From NCBI GenBank assembly GCA_937928385.1, contig CALEZD010000103.1, positions 1 to 64,000 of the forward strand: a stretch of DNA of 64,000 nt, in the 5' to 3' direction. Position numbers and translations under genes: made by a program. This stretch comes from an uncultured Bacteroidota bacterium (GTDB taxonomy: Bacteria > Bacteroidota > Bacteroidia > Chitinophagales > Chitinophagaceae). Shown here piece by piece: positions 9,822 through 17,967 of the stretch (positions are counted from its first letter, which is position 1; each line of letters begins with the position of its first letter). The notes under the pieces are model-generated. The model searched no databases. It saw nothing but the letters and a program-made list of their open reading frames with translations, and was not told the DNA's origin.

Positions 9822-9892
9822 ACGGGCATAGTTCAATGGTAGAATAGAGGTCTCCAAAACCTTCGATCTTGGTTCGAATCCAGGTGCCCGTG
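9822..9892 (+). tRNA. tRNA-Trp (CCA anticodon)
   Basis: 71-base cloverleaf. The 7-bp acceptor stem pairs 9822-9828 with 9885-9891. The anticodon stem GAGGT/ACCTT encloses loop CTCCAAA with anticodon CCA, and the T arm has loop TTCGAAT. The 3' CCA is not encoded (discriminator G at 9892). It lies upstream of secE and nusG, the usual Bacteroidota arrangement, and is probably processed from a common transcript. Confidence 0.95.
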
Positions 9893-9958
9893 CTACTACT
9901 CCGCCTCCATAACATGGGACAGGGTAACAGAAACAATATTTTTAACAATAAAAAATAG

Positions 9959-9973
9959 TCCGCCTCAGGCGGA
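9959..9973. repeat. Short GC palindrome before secE
   Basis: TCCGCC-TCA-GGCGGA, ending 8 bases before the secE ATG at 9982. It could occlude ribosome entry if it folds in the mRNA; it could also be a dispersed palindrome of the kind seen elsewhere in this window. Confidence 0.6.
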
Positions 9974-9981
9974 TCGGGTTT

Positions 9982-10176
9982 ATGGCAAAATTCGGTTCCT
10001 ATATTCAGGCTGCGTACGACGAGCTGGTGCACAAGGTGACCTGGCCTACATGGGATGTGCTGCAGCAGACAACCATCATCGTGCTGGTATCCCTCGTTAT
10101 ACTTACAGGGCTCATATTCGGCATGGACTTCGTATCTGAGAAGGTACTCACCCTGTTGTACAGCATTATAGGCTAA
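9982..10176 (+). CDS. secE: Preprotein translocase subunit SecE
   Basis: 64 residues with one membrane segment (IIVLVSLVILTGLIFGMDF) and the conserved cytoplasmic helix before it containing K-V-T-W-P-T, the SecE signature. It partners SecY in the inner-membrane Sec channel. The single-span form is the short type usual outside enterobacteria. nusG follows after 16 bases, so the two are co-transcribed, with tRNA-Trp upstream. Confidence 0.95.
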   Translation: MAKFGSYIQAAYDELVHKVTWPTWDVLQQTTIIVLVSLVILTGLIFGMDFVSEKVLTLLYSIIG

Positions 10177-10192
10177 AAACATTCGGGTAACA

Positions 10193-10810
10193 ATGACAGA
10201 AGAAATAATAAATAACGACGGACAGGATACTACTGAGAATCCCGTGCAGGAAACTAAAAAGCCTGAGCAGGAAACAAAGTGGTACGTATTGCGCGTTATC
10301 AGCGGCAAAGAAAAGAAGGTAAAAGAATACCTGGATAAAGAGGTGCAGATCAACAATTGGGGTGCATCTATCCTGCAGGTGATGTGTGCCAGCGAGAAAG
10401 TATTTAAAGTGCAGGCCGGTAAAAAGGTGCTGCGTGAAAAGATACTCTTTCCCGGCTACCTGATGCTGGAAGCTGTTGACGGCAAACTGACCGACGATAT
10501 GATACAGACCATTAAGAATGTAACCAACGTGATACATTTCTTAGGTAAAGACCACCCTACAGCATTGCGTAAGTCTGAAGTGAACAAGATGTTCGGTAAG
10601 ATGGATGAAGTAAGCGAGCAGGGTATCGGTTACGCTGAGCCATACATAGTGGGCGAAACGGTACGTATCACAGACGGGCCTTTCAACGACTTCAACGGTA
10701 CTGTAGAGGAAGTGAACGAAGAGAAGAAGAAGCTGAAAGTGGTAGTGAAGATATTTGGCCGCGCTACGCCGGTAGAGCTGAACTACATGCAGGTAGAAAA
10801 AATAGCATAA
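10193..10810 (+). CDS. nusG: Transcription termination/antitermination factor NusG
   Basis: 205 residues. After a 25-residue acidic N-terminal extension comes the NGN domain (KWYVLRVISGKEKKVKEYL, then LFPGYLMLEA), then a C-terminal KOW domain starting VRITDGPFNDFNGTV. It binds RNA polymerase and links it to Rho or ribosomes. It is co-transcribed with secE. The rplK-rplA-rplJ-rplL-rpoBC genes that normally follow nusG are absent; a GC-rich hairpin and then ispD come next. Confidence 0.96.
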   Translation: MTEEIINNDGQDTTENPVQETKKPEQETKWYVLRVISGKEKKVKEYLDKEVQINNWGASILQVMCASEKVFKVQAGKKVLREKILFPGYLMLEAVDGKLTDDMIQTIKNVTNVIHFLGKDHPTALRKSEVNKMFGKMDEVSEQGIGYAEPYIVGETVRITDGPFNDFNGTVEEVNEEKKKLKVVVKIFGRATPVELNYMQVEKIA

Positions 10811-10838
10811 GCGAAAATTTAATACATAATAATATTAG

Positions 10839-10862
10839 CCGCCCCCGCACTACCGGGGGCGG
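10839..10862 (+). terminator. GC-rich hairpin after nusG
   Basis: Perfect 9-bp stem CCGCCCCCG/CGGGGGCGG with loop CACTAC. The tail ACTTGTCTTT is only weakly U-rich, so it is a possible terminator or pause hairpin. Confidence 0.6.
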
Positions 10863-10904
10863 ACTTGTCTTTAGCAGATAACAACAGTTAACTTTACACA
10901 CTGA

Positions 10905-11585
10905 ATGGATAAATACGCTGTGATAGTAGCAGGGGGCAAAGGGCAGAGGATGGGCAACGCCATCCCCAAGCAGTTTCTGCCGCTGGCAGGCAAGCCGGTG
11001 TTGTATTATACTCTTAAAGCCTTTATAGACGCTTATGCGGATATTAAGCTGGTATTGGTATTGCCGCATGACCAGCTCAGCTATGCGCAAATGGTGTTAC
11101 AGGCATTCCCCGAAAGGATAGATATGGCTATAGTGCAGGGTGGCGAGACGAGGTTTCATAGTGTGCAAAACGGGTTGAAGGCCGTTAGTGATAACTCAGT
11201 AATTTTTGTACATGATGGGGTGAGACCCCTGGTGTCGGCAGAGTTGGTACGCCACTGTTATGCGCAGGCGGTGGAAAAGGGTAGCGCCATCCCGGCCATT
11301 GCTGTAGCGGATAGTATGCGCATAGTGGACGGTGATAACAGCCAACCCGTAGACAGGCAGAACATGCGCAGCATACAAACCCCCCAGACATTCAAGTCAG
11401 ACATATTGCTGCCTGCATTTGAGCAAACATACCGGGATGAGTTTACTGATGAGGCTACAGTGGTAGAGGCTTATGGAGAAGAGGTATATTTGATAGAGGG
11501 GGAAAAGAGTAATATCAAACTGACCACACCCGAAGATATGCTGGTAGCAGAAACGATATTGAAGAGCAGGATGGAACATGCGTAA
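10905..11585 (+). CDS. ispD: 2-C-methyl-D-erythritol 4-phosphate cytidylyltransferase
   Basis: 226 residues; transfers CMP from CTP to MEP in the non-mevalonate isoprenoid pathway. The N-terminal nucleotide-binding motif VIVAGGKGQRMG and the following P-K-Q-F-L are typical of IspD, as are HDGVRPLVS and the C-terminal EDMLVAE. Length is normal. TAACTTTA at 10889-10896 lies only 8 bases before the ATG. The gene overlaps the next start by 8 bases (11578-11585), implying coupled translation. Confidence 0.95.
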   Translation: MDKYAVIVAGGKGQRMGNAIPKQFLPLAGKPVLYYTLKAFIDAYADIKLVLVLPHDQLSYAQMVLQAFPERIDMAIVQGGETRFHSVQNGLKAVSDNSVIFVHDGVRPLVSAELVRHCYAQAVEKGSAIPAIAVADSMRIVDGDNSQPVDRQNMRSIQTPQTFKSDILLPAFEQTYRDEFTDEATVVEAYGEEVYLIEGEKSNIKLTTPEDMLVAETILKSRMEHA

Positions 11586-12486
11586 TGTAATACTCTACAT
11601 ATCACTATTGACTATAACTACCGTACGTGCGCAGGATACCAGTATCTTTAAGTACCCGATACAGATGGACGAAGTGGTGATATCTGCCGCCAGGGGTGGT
11701 TGGGATGTGCAGGGCTTCATCAGGCGGGTGCAGAACGATACTACCTTTTATAAGGCGTTCAAATCTATGCGGGTGACATCTTACGCGGCCACTAATGATA
11801 TAAGGATACATAATAAGAAAGGAAAAGTAAACGCTTCGTTGTATAGCCTTACCAAGCAAAAAGCATGGAATGGCTGCCGTGCAATGGAAACCCTGCAGGA
11901 AAAAGTAACGGGCAACTTCTACAAGCGAAATAAGGAATACAGGTATTATACCGCTGAACTGTATGCTTACCTGTTTTTTACCAAAGACACCCTCTGCAAC
12001 CAGAGCGATATTGTAGGGGATGCATTAGGAGAGGCAGAAAGCGGCAGAATAGGTAAGCATAAATATAAGTTGAAGCAATTGATATTCAACCCGGGCAGCA
12101 AGGTGGCGGGTGTGCCCCTGATGGGCGACAAAGCTGCTATATTCGAGCCCGATGTGGCGAAGATGTATGATTTTAAACTGGCGTCGGAGGAGTATGGCGG
12201 GGAAGAATGTTATGTGTTCAAAGCTATACCCAAGGCTGAATATAAAAGCGATGTGGTATATAACTACCTGGCTACCTGGTTCAGGAAGAGCGACTACTCG
12301 ATAGTGGCGAGGGATTATTCATTGTCTTACAGCACGCTGGCTTATGATTTTGACGTACAAATGAAGGTGCGTATGCAGCAGGTGGGCGGCAAGTTGCTAC
12401 CGGTAAAAATAGAATATGACGGCAACTGGCATGTACTGACCCAAGACAGGGAAAGAGTAAAGTTTATCACCACAATAGTTTACTAA
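11578..12486 (+). CDS. Exported protein of unknown function between ispD and dnaG
   Basis: 302 residues with a short signal peptide (MRNVILYISLLTITTVRAQ, cleavage after A-Q). Near the mature N-terminus is YPIQMDEVVISAARGGWDV, a stretch reminiscent of the 'DEVVI' segments of TonB-linked Bacteroidota envelope proteins. The C-terminal half is rich in aromatic beta-strands (YNYLATWFRKSDYSIVARDY). I do not recognise a named family; a periplasmic or outer-membrane-associated beta protein is likely. It overlaps ispD by 8 bases and ends 10 bases before dnaG. Confidence 0.7.
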   Translation: MRNVILYISLLTITTVRAQDTSIFKYPIQMDEVVISAARGGWDVQGFIRRVQNDTTFYKAFKSMRVTSYAATNDIRIHNKKGKVNASLYSLTKQKAWNGCRAMETLQEKVTGNFYKRNKEYRYYTAELYAYLFFTKDTLCNQSDIVGDALGEAESGRIGKHKYKLKQLIFNPGSKVAGVPLMGDKAAIFEPDVAKMYDFKLASEEYGGEECYVFKAIPKAEYKSDVVYNYLATWFRKSDYSIVARDYSLSYSTLAYDFDVQMKVRMQQVGGKLLPVKIEYDGNWHVLTQDRERVKFITTIVY

Positions 12487-12491
12487 CTTTA
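12463..12491 (+). promoter_or_regulatory. Predicted promoter just before dnaG
   Basis: TTTA at 12463-12466, 17-base spacer, TAACTTTA at 12484-12491; dnaG starts at 12497. The box lies mostly within the end of the upstream gene. Confidence 0.45.
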
Positions 12492-12496
12492 GAGCA

Positions 12497-14434
12497 ATGA
12501 TAGCCCCGCACTCCATACAGGAAGTAATGAACCGCGCCGATATTATCGACGTGGTGGGGCAGTTTGTGCGGTTGAAGAAGAGAGGTGCTAACCATATATC
12601 CAATTGCCCTTTTCATAATGAGAAAACGCCATCCTTTTATGTATCTGCAGCCAAGGGGATATATAAATGTTTTGGGTGCGGCAAGGCGGGCAATGTAGTT
12701 ACCTTTCTGCAGGAGCATGAGAAGCTTACTTATCCCGAAGCCATCAAATGGCTGGCTGACTATTACAAGATAGAAATAGAGGAAACTGAAAAGTCGCCGG
12801 AGCAGCAACAACAACAACTGACAGAAGAGAGTCTGCGTATCATCAACGAATATGCGGCCAACTATTTTCATGATACATTATTGAACAATGAAGAAGGGCA
12901 GGCTATCGGTTTGTCTTACTTCAAACAGCGCGGGTTTACCAAAGCCACATTGGAGAAATTCAGGCTGGGCTATTGCCCCGAAGGGTATGATACTTTCGGT
13001 AAAGAAGCGATACAGAAAGGGTATAGTGCAGAGCTGCTGGAACGGGCAGGGCTTATTAAACACCGCAATGATAAATACTACGATGTCTATCATGGCAGGG
13101 TGATATTCCCGATACAGGCAATGACGGGCAGGGTGCTGGGTTTTGGCGCCCGCATACTCAAGAAGAATGATAAGGCGCCTAAGTACATCAACTCGCCGGA
13201 AAACGAACTGTATAACAAGAGCCGTGTACTGTACGGTATGCACCAGTCGAGGCAGGCCATTGGCAAGCAGGATGAATGTTTCCTGGTAGAGGGGTATACA
13301 GATGTAATATCACTACACCAGGGCGGGGTGGAGAATGTGGTATCCAGCAGCGGGACCTCACTTACCGAAGGACAACTGCGGCTGATAGCGCAACTCACCA
13401 AAAACCTGACAATACTGTACGATGGCGATGCTGCCGGTGTAAGTGCTGCATTGCGGGGGCTGGACCTGGCATTGGAACAGAGTTTCAATGTACAGTTGGT
13501 ACTGCTACCCGAAGGGCACGACCCAGATAGTTTTATACAGGAAAAGGGAGCGGCTGAGTTTCATAACTATGTAAAAGAACATAAGAAAGACGTTATAGGT
13601 TTCAGGCTGGAAGTAGGGTTGATAGAAGCGGGAGATGACCCCGTAAAGAAGTCGAAACTGGTGAACGAGATAGCTGAAACCATCTCACGTATCAATAAGG
13701 CAGAAGACTTTGCCCTGCAGGATTATTATATCAAGCGTGCATCGGATGCGCTGGATGTAGACCAGGCAGGTATGGTGAACCTGGTGAATAAAAACATCAG
13801 GGAAAAACTGGAGCAAGACCGCAGGCACAAAGACCGCCAGCAGGCTGCTGAAGAAGCGACCCCCCAGGAATACCTGCCTGTTGAAGAACTCCCCAAGCCA
13901 AAAGACGATGAAGAACAGGAATGGGAACTGGTAAGGATATTGCTTGAACATGGCAGTAAGGATTATGAGCACTACCACAATGTAGCGGCACTGGTGCATG
14001 AACGCGTAGACCCGGAGCTGATAGAAAACCAAATGGTGCGGATGCTCTATGATAGCTATTTCTCTTACGAGGCGGAAAAGGGAGAACTGCCTCCCGCAAA
14101 TTATTTCAACAGTCTGCCCGACCCTGCATTACAGAATAAACTGGCGGGGTTGTTACATACCCGCAATGATATCAGCCACAACTGGAAAGATATATACGGC
14201 ATAGAAACCCTGCACGGGGAAATGAACTATGTAAATGAGATAGACAGCGCCTTATCATACTTCGAGTTGAAGAAGCTAAAGCAAGTACAGGATGAAGTGC
14301 TGAAACGTATAAAAGATGAAAAAGACATTGCCCGCCTGATGGCGCTGCAAATGAAACATATAGAACTGAAACGTGCCGAAGCCGATATATTAAAAAGAGT
14401 AGGAACGGTGATTGTAAAAAAGATAAGAGGGTAA
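12497..14434 (+). CDS. dnaG: DNA primase
   Basis: 645 residues; synthesises RNA primers at the replication fork. The N-terminal CHC2 zinc finger uses Cys37, His40, Cys58 and Cys61 (CPFHNEKTPSF, then CFGCGKAG). The catalytic core follows with the TOPRIM motifs FLVEGYTDVISL and ILYDGDAAG. The C-terminal part is a charged helical region probably contacting the DnaB helicase. Length fits the family. ruvX begins 5 bases after its stop, so the genes are probably co-transcribed. Confidence 0.97.
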   Translation: MIAPHSIQEVMNRADIIDVVGQFVRLKKRGANHISNCPFHNEKTPSFYVSAAKGIYKCFGCGKAGNVVTFLQEHEKLTYPEAIKWLADYYKIEIEETEKSPEQQQQQLTEESLRIINEYAANYFHDTLLNNEEGQAIGLSYFKQRGFTKATLEKFRLGYCPEGYDTFGKEAIQKGYSAELLERAGLIKHRNDKYYDVYHGRVIFPIQAMTGRVLGFGARILKKNDKAPKYINSPENELYNKSRVLYGMHQSRQAIGKQDECFLVEGYTDVISLHQGGVENVVSSSGTSLTEGQLRLIAQLTKNLTILYDGDAAGVSAALRGLDLALEQSFNVQLVLLPEGHDPDSFIQEKGAAEFHNYVKEHKKDVIGFRLEVGLIEAGDDPVKKSKLVNEIAETISRINKAEDFALQDYYIKRASDALDVDQAGMVNLVNKNIREKLEQDRRHKDRQQAAEEATPQEYLPVEELPKPKDDEEQEWELVRILLEHGSKDYEHYHNVAALVHERVDPELIENQMVRMLYDSYFSYEAEKGELPPANYFNSLPDPALQNKLAGLLHTRNDISHNWKDIYGIETLHGEMNYVNEIDSALSYFELKKLKQVQDEVLKRIKDEKDIARLMALQMKHIELKRAEADILKRVGTVIVKKIRG

Positions 14435-14439
14435 ATATT

Positions 14440-14853
14440 ATGGCAAGGATAATGGCATTGGATTATGGGAAGAAGCGTACCGGCATTGCCGTGTCTGACC
14501 CGTTGCAGATAATAGCGCGCGGATTGGAAACTGTAGATACCAACGAACTGATAGGTTACCTGAAGAAATACTTCAAAGAAGAAGAGGTGGAGAAAGTCAT
14601 TATAGGCTACCCGCTCAACTTTGATGATACCCCTACACATGCCACACCCCTGGTAGAAAAGTTTATAGGAAAATACAAACACGTATTTCCGGACATAGAT
14701 ATAGAGAAGGTAGATGAACGGCTCAGTTCAAAAATGGCATCTCAGGCCATAGCCGGTATGGGGCTGAAAAAGAAAGACCGCGAGGAAAAAGGATTAATTG
14801 ACACCGTAGCCGCCACCATACTTTTGCAGGACTATCTCGAAAGCCGCGGCTAA
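14440..14853 (+). CDS. ruvX: YqgF/RuvX family putative Holliday junction resolvase
   Basis: 137 residues with an RNase H-like fold: the first acidic motif is MALDYGKKRTGIAVSD near the N-terminus, then IIGYPLNFDD and VDERLSS, and a C-terminal D-T-V-A-A acidic site. The family is also implicated in pre-16S rRNA 5' maturation in E. coli (YqgF). Five bases separate it from dnaG. Confidence 0.92.
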   Translation: MARIMALDYGKKRTGIAVSDPLQIIARGLETVDTNELIGYLKKYFKEEEVEKVIIGYPLNFDDTPTHATPLVEKFIGKYKHVFPDIDIEKVDERLSSKMASQAIAGMGLKKKDREEKGLIDTVAATILLQDYLESRG

Positions 14854-14859
14854 TTTTTG

Positions 14860-14867
14860 TAACTTTG
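14860..14867 (+). promoter_or_regulatory. Predicted -7 box for def
   Basis: TAACTTTG followed by CA, an exact TAnnTTTG match, 25 bases before the def ATG at 14893. No well-spaced TTG was found upstream. Confidence 0.55.
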
Positions 14868-14892
14868 CAAGCTTTAATCATATTTTAGCAGC

Positions 14893-15471
14893 ATGATATT
14901 ACCTGTAGTAGCATACGGGCACCCCGTATTAAGAAAAATGTGTGAGGACATCAGCCCGGACTATCCTGAGCTGAAGAAACTGATTGCTGATATGTGGGAG
15001 ACCATGTACAACAGTAATGGGGTGGGGTTGGCTGCTCCGCAAATCAACCGAGCTATCAGGTTGTTCGTGGTAGATACCGAGCAGATAGTAGAGAATTTTG
15101 ATGATGAGGACAGGAAGGAATACCCCAATGAAAAGCCAATAAAAAGTGTCTTCATCAACGCACATATAATAGAAGAAAGTGGTGAGGAGTGGCCCTACAA
15201 TGAAGGCTGCCTGAGCATCCCCAAAATACGGGAGGATATATACCGCCACGCCAAGGTAAAGCTTAGCTACCTGGATGAACAGTTTAAGGAACATATAGCC
15301 GAGTTTGACGGTATAACAGCCCGTGTTATCCTGCATGAGTACGACCATATAGACGGCAAGCTGTTTATTGATTACCTGAAACCAATTAAGAAAAGGTTAT
15401 TACAGAAAAAACTCAATGATATTTCTGCCGGTAAGGTGAAAACCGATTATCGCATGATGTATGCCAAATAA
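14893..15471 (+). CDS. def: Peptide deformylase
   Basis: 192 residues; removes the formyl group from the N-terminal Met of new proteins. All three family motifs are present: GVGLAAPQI near residue 43, EGCLSIP with metal-ligand Cys106, and HEYDH with His148 and His152 completing the metal site and Glu149 as catalytic base. It carries an acidic insertion (NFDDEDRKEYPNEKP) between the first and second motifs. Confidence 0.96.
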   Translation: MILPVVAYGHPVLRKMCEDISPDYPELKKLIADMWETMYNSNGVGLAAPQINRAIRLFVVDTEQIVENFDDEDRKEYPNEKPIKSVFINAHIIEESGEEWPYNEGCLSIPKIREDIYRHAKVKLSYLDEQFKEHIAEFDGITARVILHEYDHIDGKLFIDYLKPIKKRLLQKKLNDISAGKVKTDYRMMYAK

Positions 15472-15534
15472 TTACTAATTTCCAGTTAAATTCATTTTCT
15501 GCCTGCAACTGTAACATATACCGAGGAAGAGCTG

Positions 15535-16047
15535 GTGCTGCTGCTGCGACAACAAAGCAGGCAGGGCTTCGACTACCTGTACAGGCAGTATTCAGGCGCG
15601 CTGTATGGCATTGTGTGCAGGGTGATAACTGATGAAGAAACCGCCCGCGACGTATTGCAGGAGGTCTTTGTGAAAATCTGGAACAATATTGATAAGTTTG
15701 ACGCTGCAAAAGGAAAGTTATATACCTGGATGCTGAACCTGGCGCGCAATACGGCTATAGATAAACTGCGCTCGAAGGGAGAGAAGATGCAGGGGAAAAT
15801 CCAAACTGGTGAGGATATCGTATATAAACAGGAACAGGAGTTAAGAACGGAACAGAAAACAGACACCATAGGGCTGAAGGCAATTGTGGCAGAGATGCAA
15901 CCGGAATATAAGACCATTGTGGAGCTGGCCTATTTCAAAGGATATACATTAGATGAGATTTCGAAAGCATTGGATATACCGCTCGGGACGGTAAAGACCC
16001 GTATGCGTAAGGCAATAAGTTTATTAAGACAACATTATAATACTTGA
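15535..16047 (+). CDS. ECF-type RNA polymerase sigma factor
   Basis: 170 residues from GTG 15535. Region 2 (FDYLYRQYSGALYGIV through ARDVLQEVFVKIW and LNLARNTAIDKLRSK) and region 4 (YKTIVELAYFKGYTLDEISKALDIPLGTVKTRM, a helix-turn-helix) are complete. GAGGAAGAG lies just before the GTG and could be its Shine-Dalgarno. However, the in-frame upstream codons read YTEEELVLLL, which looks like family sequence, and no ATG, GTG or TTG precedes it after the stop at 15487; a rare start at CTG 15499 or ATT 15490 is possible. The anti-sigma gene follows after 9 bases. Confidence 0.9.
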   Translation: MLLLRQQSRQGFDYLYRQYSGALYGIVCRVITDEETARDVLQEVFVKIWNNIDKFDAAKGKLYTWMLNLARNTAIDKLRSKGEKMQGKIQTGEDIVYKQEQELRTEQKTDTIGLKAIVAEMQPEYKTIVELAYFKGYTLDEISKALDIPLGTVKTRMRKAISLLRQHYNT

Positions 16048-16056
16048 TAAAGTAAA

Positions 16057-16878
16057 GTGGATATAAAGGAATACATAGAATCGGGCATGTTGGAAGCCTA
16101 TGCTTTGGGAGCGCTGACTGAACAGGAGCGCGCCACGGTAGAGGCAGATATTGCCATGTATCCTGAACTGGCTGCAGAACTGGCTGCCATAGAAACCACT
16201 ATGCACAGGCTGGCCGACGAGCAGGCAGTTCCCCCTCCGGCATTCATGCAGGAGCAGATATGGAATGCCCTGAATTCTGAAGCTGCTACACAGGCACCAC
16301 CCCCTGCGCCGAAAGCTATTCCTTTACCACCCGCAGATACTAAGCAAAGGCAACCGAGCTGGATGCGCGCAGCTATATGGGCTGCTGTTGTGGTGAGCGT
16401 ATTGACCAACTTTATGCTGCTGTCGCAAAGGAACAAAAGCAGGGAAGAACAGGCAGTACTTGCTGCTAAGGTAGACTCCATGTCTGCCACGCAGCAGGAG
16501 TTGACTGCTATGGTGGGCGCATACAAGAAAGAAATGGATATGCTGGCTGACCCCGGTATGCAAACTGTGGTAATGCGTAAAGAAGGTGATACCAAAATGG
16601 CGGGTATGGTGTACTGGAGCAAAGATAAAGGCGAAGCCTACCTGGCTCTGCACAACCTGCCTATGCCACCACAGGGCAAGCAATACCAGCTATGGGTAAT
16701 ACAGGACGGTAAACCTGTTGACATGGGTGTTATATCCAACGATATGGTTACGAAGGATGGCATGGTACAGAAAATACCTATGACTGTTGCATCGGGCCAG
16801 GCATTCGCTATTTCCATTGAGAATGAGGGTGGGAACCCTACACCTACACAGGTGTACATGGTAGGTGCTACTTCTTAA
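16057..16878 (+). CDS. RskA-type anti-sigma factor
   Basis: 273 residues from a GTG start. The N-terminal anti-sigma domain (MDIKEYIESGMLEAYALGALTEQE) binds the sigma factor in the cytoplasm. One membrane segment (AAIWAAVVVSVLTNFMLL) near residue 110 is followed by a short coiled region and a periplasmic RskA C-terminal domain (KQYQLWVIQDGKPVDMGVI). A Pro-rich linker precedes the membrane helix. It lies 9 bases after the ECF sigma gene and probably holds that factor inactive until an envelope signal. Confidence 0.92.
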   Translation: MDIKEYIESGMLEAYALGALTEQERATVEADIAMYPELAAELAAIETTMHRLADEQAVPPPAFMQEQIWNALNSEAATQAPPPAPKAIPLPPADTKQRQPSWMRAAIWAAVVVSVLTNFMLLSQRNKSREEQAVLAAKVDSMSATQQELTAMVGAYKKEMDMLADPGMQTVVMRKEGDTKMAGMVYWSKDKGEAYLALHNLPMPPQGKQYQLWVIQDGKPVDMGVISNDMVTKDGMVQKIPMTVASGQAFAISIENEGGNPTPTQVYMVGATS

Positions 16879-16893
16879 AAATTCCCTGTTAAT

Positions 16894-17967
16894 TTATTGA
16901 ACGCTTTGCAACAGCACTATGGAATGGCTGTTGAGGATGTAATGGTTGACCAGAAGTATATTCTGTATTCCTTTATGGCTGCCTTTTTTTATCACAAGCG
17001 TATCTGGTATTTCCCCTGCTTTAAATATTTCTGTAGCTATCCAGGTGGCAAAGCCTGATGAAGTATCGTACTCTCCGCACAGGTGTTTGAAGGCAGCAAT
17101 AGTGGTGTGGCCGTTAGCTGATTGAGAAAGTTGATTGTACACCTCCATCTGCCTGCTGTCTCCGTTCATGCCGCAGAGTAGTAAATCTATATCATCAAGC
17201 GCAAGGCCATGTTTGTTGAGCAGCGGGTTGATAGCTGCCATTACTTCCGCAGGCTCAGCATCCTGCATTGTCGCTATAGCCTGCAGGCTGCACAATGCAT
17301 TTTCTTTTTTGTTGGTCAGTGTAAAGAAAGCTGACCCTTCGCCCGCTATTGTTCCCGGTGTATTACTGTGTTTTAATAAATCAGTGTTTGCAGGTATGGG
17401 TTGTTTCCAATAACCAATTTTCGACTTCACCTTTATATAATCAGGCGTTATCTCATCAAAACAACCTGCCAATACATGCATTTCTTGCTCCGCCTCATTC
17501 AGCAGCATTTGCGCGTCAAACAGCGCCAGTTCGAAAGAGGTGCCGCGGTTCACATAGGTCTGGTTGTAGCCTGTACATTTTGTTTGCAATGCCAGCCAGC
17601 CGTTAATAGAGTTGTACGTGGATTGTATAAAAGAGGTAGGGGTGAGCGCCTCTTCGTCCATCTCTATCATATTCAGCAGAAACTGTTCCGTATCTACCAT
17701 AGAGCCCCTTCCCGTACCGGTAATAATTGCATCCGGTTTTTCTATTCCGGCACGCTGTAGTGCGCTCATCCCGCAACTGATACCCATCTTCAGCAATTTA
17801 CTCATCCTGCGTATGGCTACTGGGTTGATGTACCCCCTGTAGTTGGGTTCGCGTACATACAACATGCCTTCTGCAATGTCATGTACATCCGCCAAAAAAC
17901 CAACATCTTCAAAATGTTGCTGAGGAGAAATAACGCTTGCTGATGATATGTACACAGGTTGCATCAT
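16894..17967 (-). CDS. Ketosynthase-like protein lacking the active-site cysteine (chain-length-factor type)
   Basis: 357 residues with a thiolase/ketosynthase fold: ISSASVISP at the N-terminus, ITGTGRGSMVDTE, and FKHLCGEYDTSSGFA at the position of the second catalytic His region. Where active ketosynthases have T-A-C-S-S, this protein reads V-N-R-G-T-S-F (about residues 139-145), so it cannot form the acyl-Cys intermediate. Such partners occur in type II polyketide and aryl-polyene systems as chain-length factors forming heterodimers with the active enzyme. Its ATG overlaps the stop of the upstream ketosynthase by 3-4 bases (ATGA), supporting coupled, stoichiometric synthesis. Confidence 0.85.
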   Translation of the reverse strand: MMQPVYISSASVISPQQHFEDVGFLADVHDIAEGMLYVREPNYRGYINPVAIRRMSKLLKMGISCGMSALQRAGIEKPDAIITGTGRGSMVDTEQFLLNMIEMDEEALTPTSFIQSTYNSINGWLALQTKCTGYNQTYVNRGTSFELALFDAQMLLNEAEQEMHVLAGCFDEITPDYIKVKSKIGYWKQPIPANTDLLKHSNTPGTIAGEGSAFFTLTNKKENALCSLQAIATMQDAEPAEVMAAINPLLNKHGLALDDIDLLLCGMNGDSRQMEVYNQLSQSANGHTTIAAFKHLCGEYDTSSGFATWIATEIFKAGEIPDTLVIKKGSHKGIQNILLVNHYILNSHSIVLLQSVQ

